The notes under the pieces are model-generated. The model did no database searches. It saw nothing but the letters and a program-made list of their open reading frames with translations, and was not told the DNA's origin. From positions 1 through 10,929 of the forward strand of contig JAOXYB010058235.1 of NCBI GenBank assembly GCA_028565635.1: a stretch of 10,929 nt of DNA, given 5' to 3'. Numbering within the stretch: the first letter of the stretch is position 1; each line of letters opens with the position of its first letter. This DNA comes from Phoronis ovalis (lineage: Eukaryota; Phoronida; Phoronidae). The position numbers and the translations under genes were made by a program. Positions 8,583 through 10,929 of the stretch are shown here, piece by piece.

Positions 8583-8656
8583 ATCGGATTCAATGCATGA
8601 TAGTGATTACAACGATCAATCTCCACCAGTTATTGACTCCACAGGGGATATGTCAG
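8583..8656 (+). CDS. Candidate frame-shifting cassette exon (alternative C terminus)
   Basis: A strong acceptor (ttgtttttttcag) and a donor (GTCAG|gtacca) bound 74 bases that are open in the phase set by the 8285-8357 exon. Joined there, AG|A gives Arg284 and the exon adds SDSMHDSDYNDQSPP then VIDSTGDMS. Because 74 is not a multiple of three, the last exon is then read in another frame, giving GEKRSVSDI and a TGA at 9096-9098. The product would be 317 residues in this numbering (against 367) and would keep only three C-clamp cysteines. The acidic, Ser-rich peptide looks like real coding sequence. Alternatively, it could be an alternative terminal exon read on to the TGA at 8752-8754. No transcript evidence is available here. 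Confidence 0.5.
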
Positions 8657-9069
8657 GTACCAGTGCATGCTGTCAGCATGCTGATGTTTCCTGCTTCCAT
8701 ATTATTTTTGCATGGACAGGTTGTTTGGCTGTGCATGGTAGCATGCGTTCCTGATATACCAGGTGTCCAAATCCAATGTGATTATGTTGTAACGAGTTTG
8801 CATGTGTTGTATCACCCTCTAGCTGCAGATATGAGGCATGTAGCCATAGCCATTCAGTAGGTACAATTGTTTTGGGGTTACATTTTACCTAGAAGGATGA
8901 TTTAATCTTTGCATTTTCATCGATTAATGGGAATCACTTTTATATACTTCTGAATATCTTCGGTAACCATGGAGCTAAGCAGTTGTGATCTGAACACATG
9001 CAGATTTGTACGACATTGACTGCTGCCCTCAGTAAAATCAGTTCTGATATAATCGTATTTTGATTTTAG

Positions 9070-9322
9070 GAGAAAAAAGAAGTGTATCCGATATCTGAGG
9101 GGTGAAGGTGAAGATTCAGGTGATGAAAGTGATGATAACAGCAGTTTAGTGGACTCTACTGATGGAGAACTTACTGCTCAAGATGGTACTGTACATTCAA
9201 GTAATCAGTCTGTAGATGACTTGGACAAACCTCAGGATGAACAAATAAATACGAGAGACTCGCACATAATTACAAACTTGCCAACAACAGATAGCGATAA
9301 TACTGCTATATCAGTGACATGA
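9070..9322 (+). CDS. TCF last coding exon: end of the C-clamp and acidic tail
   Basis: The acceptor tgattttag is followed by G, which completes Arg284, then RKKKCIRYLRGEG. The fourth C-clamp cysteine is Cys289, and RRKKKC-RY matches the family C-clamp end. The remaining tail of about 75 residues is strongly acidic and polar (EDSGDESDDNSSLVDSTDGE ... DLDKPQDEQ) and ends TDSDNTAISVT before TGA at 9320-9322. It is much shorter than the vertebrate TCF7L2 E tail, and I see no PLSL-type CtBP-binding motif. In the frame reached from 8045 directly or through the cassette exon, the same bases encode GEKRSVSDI then a stop at 9096-9098, so the first 29 bases may be translated in two frames. Confidence 0.94.
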
Positions 9323-10565
9323 GATTATGTGCCATTTGAATCCAGGCTCTGGGTTATCAAGGAGAGAAGTTTTTGTCATCACACAAAGCAGATTACACAG
9401 AACACTGTACTCACCACCCTTTTCGTCAAAACGCTTGATGTACCTTGTATAAACCACACAAAACAGTCGTTTAACACTTACTTAATACACCAATTGTGGT
9501 AAACAGCGTTTACTACAGTTGTATGGTGTGTAACATGCTTTTCTAAGCTGCTACACCAAGTTCTACTTCAAATCTGTTGAAAGAATTTATTTATGTTTTG
9601 TTGCGGTTAGTGGATTAGAATATTTATTTCAAAACGTTTTTGTTTTTAAGCATAAATGATACCTAAGCCTTTAATCAGTGCCTTAAATTGAAGTGTTATA
9701 ACATGTTGATCGCATTCTGTTTTGTGGTTTATTATCGTGCTAGTTTGTGGATGGTCAAAAATAGAAGCCTTTACTTGGTGTTGACAGATTGCTGTTTAAA
9801 GGGAGGGTAGTTTTAACTGTCTGTAGTCCTAGCTTGACAGAATCCTATGTATTGGTCTTACTATTTCTTAAAGTTTTTTCATGTGCTGGGTGCACTTTGT
9901 AGTAAATTACATTTATTATTGTACATGGCGTAATAGTCGTGCTCGTGGGTCTACATGTTCTTGGCCAATTAACTTCATGCGTCCTGTGTAAATTACTGCT
10001 AGGTTATATAAGGTGCTTTTGTTCACTAATTTATAAGGAACAGCTAAATGTTAATGCTGTGAAAAATGCTTTCATGATTTTCGAGTTAAATCAAATCACA
10101 GGTACTCCTCTTCCGGCGATACAATAATTAAACAACAACATGGGTACTCAATTTAAATTTCGTTTTGCTTCATCTAACAAAGGTCCAGATGATTACAACT
10201 GCACTACAGAATGTGATCGCCAATTTACCCCACACCAGTTGTTTTTGGTGTATCAAATTCTTCTCAATGTGCAGAAGGTCAATAGCGTGGCCGGAGACAT
10301 TTGTGCATTTTAGTATCAGTATTTGCTGGTTGTATATGTATAGTTTTATAGACAGTAAGTTTAATGATGTAAATTTTAATGTTGAATATATAGTTCTATA
10401 TTTGTAAATAAGGCACAAATTTTAGCAACATTTTATATTGTGTTCATTGCAGCATGTATCACCTCATCTCATGCCGGCAATACTTTAGTTCTCTTTATTC
10501 ATTGTGTTGTATTTCTTTATCAAATAGAAAACATCATCTTAATAAACAACATTATTTATTGGTCA
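9323..10565 (+). other. 3' untranslated region (end approximate)
   Basis: This AT-rich sequence follows the TGA, and no conserved reading frame is visible in it. It contains an AU-rich ATTTATTTA (9595-9603), further ATTTATTT near 9632, and a Pumilio-type TGTAAATA (10403-10410), all possible mRNA stability or translation signals. Small open frames near 9939-10127 and 10165-10418, on both strands, are AT-rich chance frames. The end is placed just after the best poly(A) signal. Confidence 0.6.
10541..10546 (+). terminator. Probable poly(A) signal AATAAA
   Basis: This is the first canonical AATAAA I find after the stop codon. It is followed within 30 bases by T/GT-rich sequence (TTTATTGGTCATTCTTTATT), as expected of a cleavage region. 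A second AATAAA at 10694-10699 and an ATTAAA at 10127-10132 are alternatives. Confidence 0.5.
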
Positions 10566-10929
10566 TTCTTTATTGCAACAATCACTTCTAAAAACATAAA
10601 TTAACATAAAGTTATGGTTATAAATAGATCTAGATTATAAAGATTGTGGAGATGTACAAGCAAATTGGTAAAGTATAAAGGTGACGAGCAGGAAATAAAT
10701 ATTTATAAAAACTAAAATGAATATTTCTCTGGCTACTGTATTTGTCGATGCTTTGCTACATTTGATTGACTTGCTGTTTTGTAAAATTTGGTTTAAGTGA
10801 ACAAAGTTGAAGAATTCTGCTATCTAACGCAAGTAACTTAAGGCAGGTTAACATTTATTTCCAGACGCACGCGCTATAATTCAGAATTATCTCCGCTATC
10901 TATATATGCACGTGCTACTAAACGTCGTT
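10566..10929. other. Intergenic or downstream sequence, nothing recognised
   Basis: The sequence is AT-rich, with a second AATAAA at 10694-10699 that would extend the 3' UTR by about 150 bases if used. I see no exon, RNA gene or repeat. Confidence 0.5.

Larger units (their letters stand above)
8367..8804 (+). promoter_or_regulatory. Cluster of six TGCATG (Rbfox-type) splicing motifs
   Basis: TGCATG occurs on the transcribed strand at 8367-8372, 8594-8599 (inside the cassette exon), 8664-8669, 8709-8714, 8732-8737 and 8799-8804. Further GCATG words lie at 8676, 8741 and 8834. In the rest of the window I found TGCATG only at about 429, 2349 and 3617. (U)GCAUG is the binding site of Rbfox/FOX-1 proteins. 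Sites just downstream of a cassette exon usually favour its inclusion, and upstream sites usually favour skipping. Four lie within 150 bases after the cassette donor. The function is inferred from motif density and position. Confidence 0.6.
8358..9069 (+). other. Intron inside the C-clamp (712 bases) holding a candidate cassette exon
   Basis: The donor is GCAG|gtaggt and the acceptor is cgtattttgattttag, in phase 2, splitting the Arg codon between CKPC and RKKKC. It contains a 13-base direct repeat (8388-8415), a T tract near 8435-8446, the candidate cassette exon 8583-8656 and a cluster of TGCATG words. From about 8850 to 9050 I see nothing notable. Confidence 0.88.
993..9322 (+). other. TCF/LEF: TCF/LEF gene, 3' part (seven coding exons, spliced)
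   Basis: This is the spliced gene model for a nuclear HMG-box transcription factor that binds CTTTGWW sites, recruits beta-catenin when Wnt signalling is on and Groucho/TLE when it is off. The model joins 993-1122, 5326-5416, 5526-5732, 6813-6999, 7883-8045, 8285-8357 and 9070-9322, all with GT..AG borders, giving 1104 bases and 367 residues plus stop. Domain order is a Pro-rich linker (residues 1-160), HMG box (about 166-241), basic tail (246-252), C-clamp (267-289) and an acidic Ser/Asp-rich tail (290-367). The beta-catenin-binding N terminus is missing because it lies upstream of the window. The intron that splits the HMG box between LGRR and WHAL falls where I recall the vertebrate gene splitting. 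A C-clamp marks the invertebrate single-copy TCF and the vertebrate TCF7/TCF7L2 E-isoform type rather than LEF1 or TCF7L1. The paralogue symbol cannot be assigned. Confidence 0.95.

Noticed and set aside
8664-8681. GCATGC-TGTCA-GCATGC inverted repeat just after the cassette donor as a hairpin switch
   Set aside because: The stem is very short and arises from two overlapping GCATG words, so it is better explained as part of the TGCATG cluster.
9939-10418. Open frames on both strands after the stop codon
   Set aside because: They lie in the 3' UTR, are AT-rich, have no splice or conservation signals, and overlap each other on opposite strands.

Overview
The window holds the 3' two thirds of one eukaryotic gene on the + strand: a TCF/LEF transcription factor, the DNA-binding effector of Wnt/beta-catenin signalling. 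The evidence is an almost perfectly conserved HMG box ([19 protein letters not shown] ... [11 protein letters not shown]), a KKKKRKK basic tail and a complete C-clamp ([19 protein letters not shown]). The organism is an animal. The AT-rich sequence, kilobase introns and non-vertebrate linker and tail suggest an invertebrate, perhaps a marine one; I cannot name the species. No bacterial-style genes, rRNA, tRNA or CRISPR array are visible.

Layout. Positions 1-992 are the 3' part of an intron; the N-terminal beta-catenin-binding exon lies upstream of the window. Seven coding exons follow: 993-1122, 5326-5416, 5526-5732, 6813-6999, 7883-8045, 8285-8357 and 9070-9322. All junctions have GT..AG ends and compatible phases (0, 1, 2, 2, 0, 1, 2). 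The joined coding length is 1104 bases, giving 367 residues plus a TGA stop. Residue numbers below count from the first codon of the 993 exon. The 3' UTR runs from 9323 to a likely poly(A) signal at 10541. The 4.2-kb intron 1123-5325 carries two related inverted-repeat elements, one with a clear 7-bp target duplication, and a CA microsatellite.

The most interesting part is 8285-9322, where the C-clamp is split over two exons. Between them, at 8583-8656, is a well-formed 74-base candidate cassette exon. Including it shifts the frame, removes the fourth C-clamp cysteine and ends the protein after a short tail. Skipping the first C-clamp exon also enters the last exon in that same alternative frame. 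Six TGCATG hexamers, the Rbfox splicing-factor motif, lie within 438 bases around this candidate exon, four of them just downstream of its donor. Together this looks like a regulated switch between C-clamp-containing ('E-tail'-like) and C-clamp-less TCF isoforms.

Other items are a palindromic pair of TCF consensus sites with a C-clamp helper-like site in the upstream intron, and a protein-like antisense open frame in the HMG-box intron. No second gene is established.
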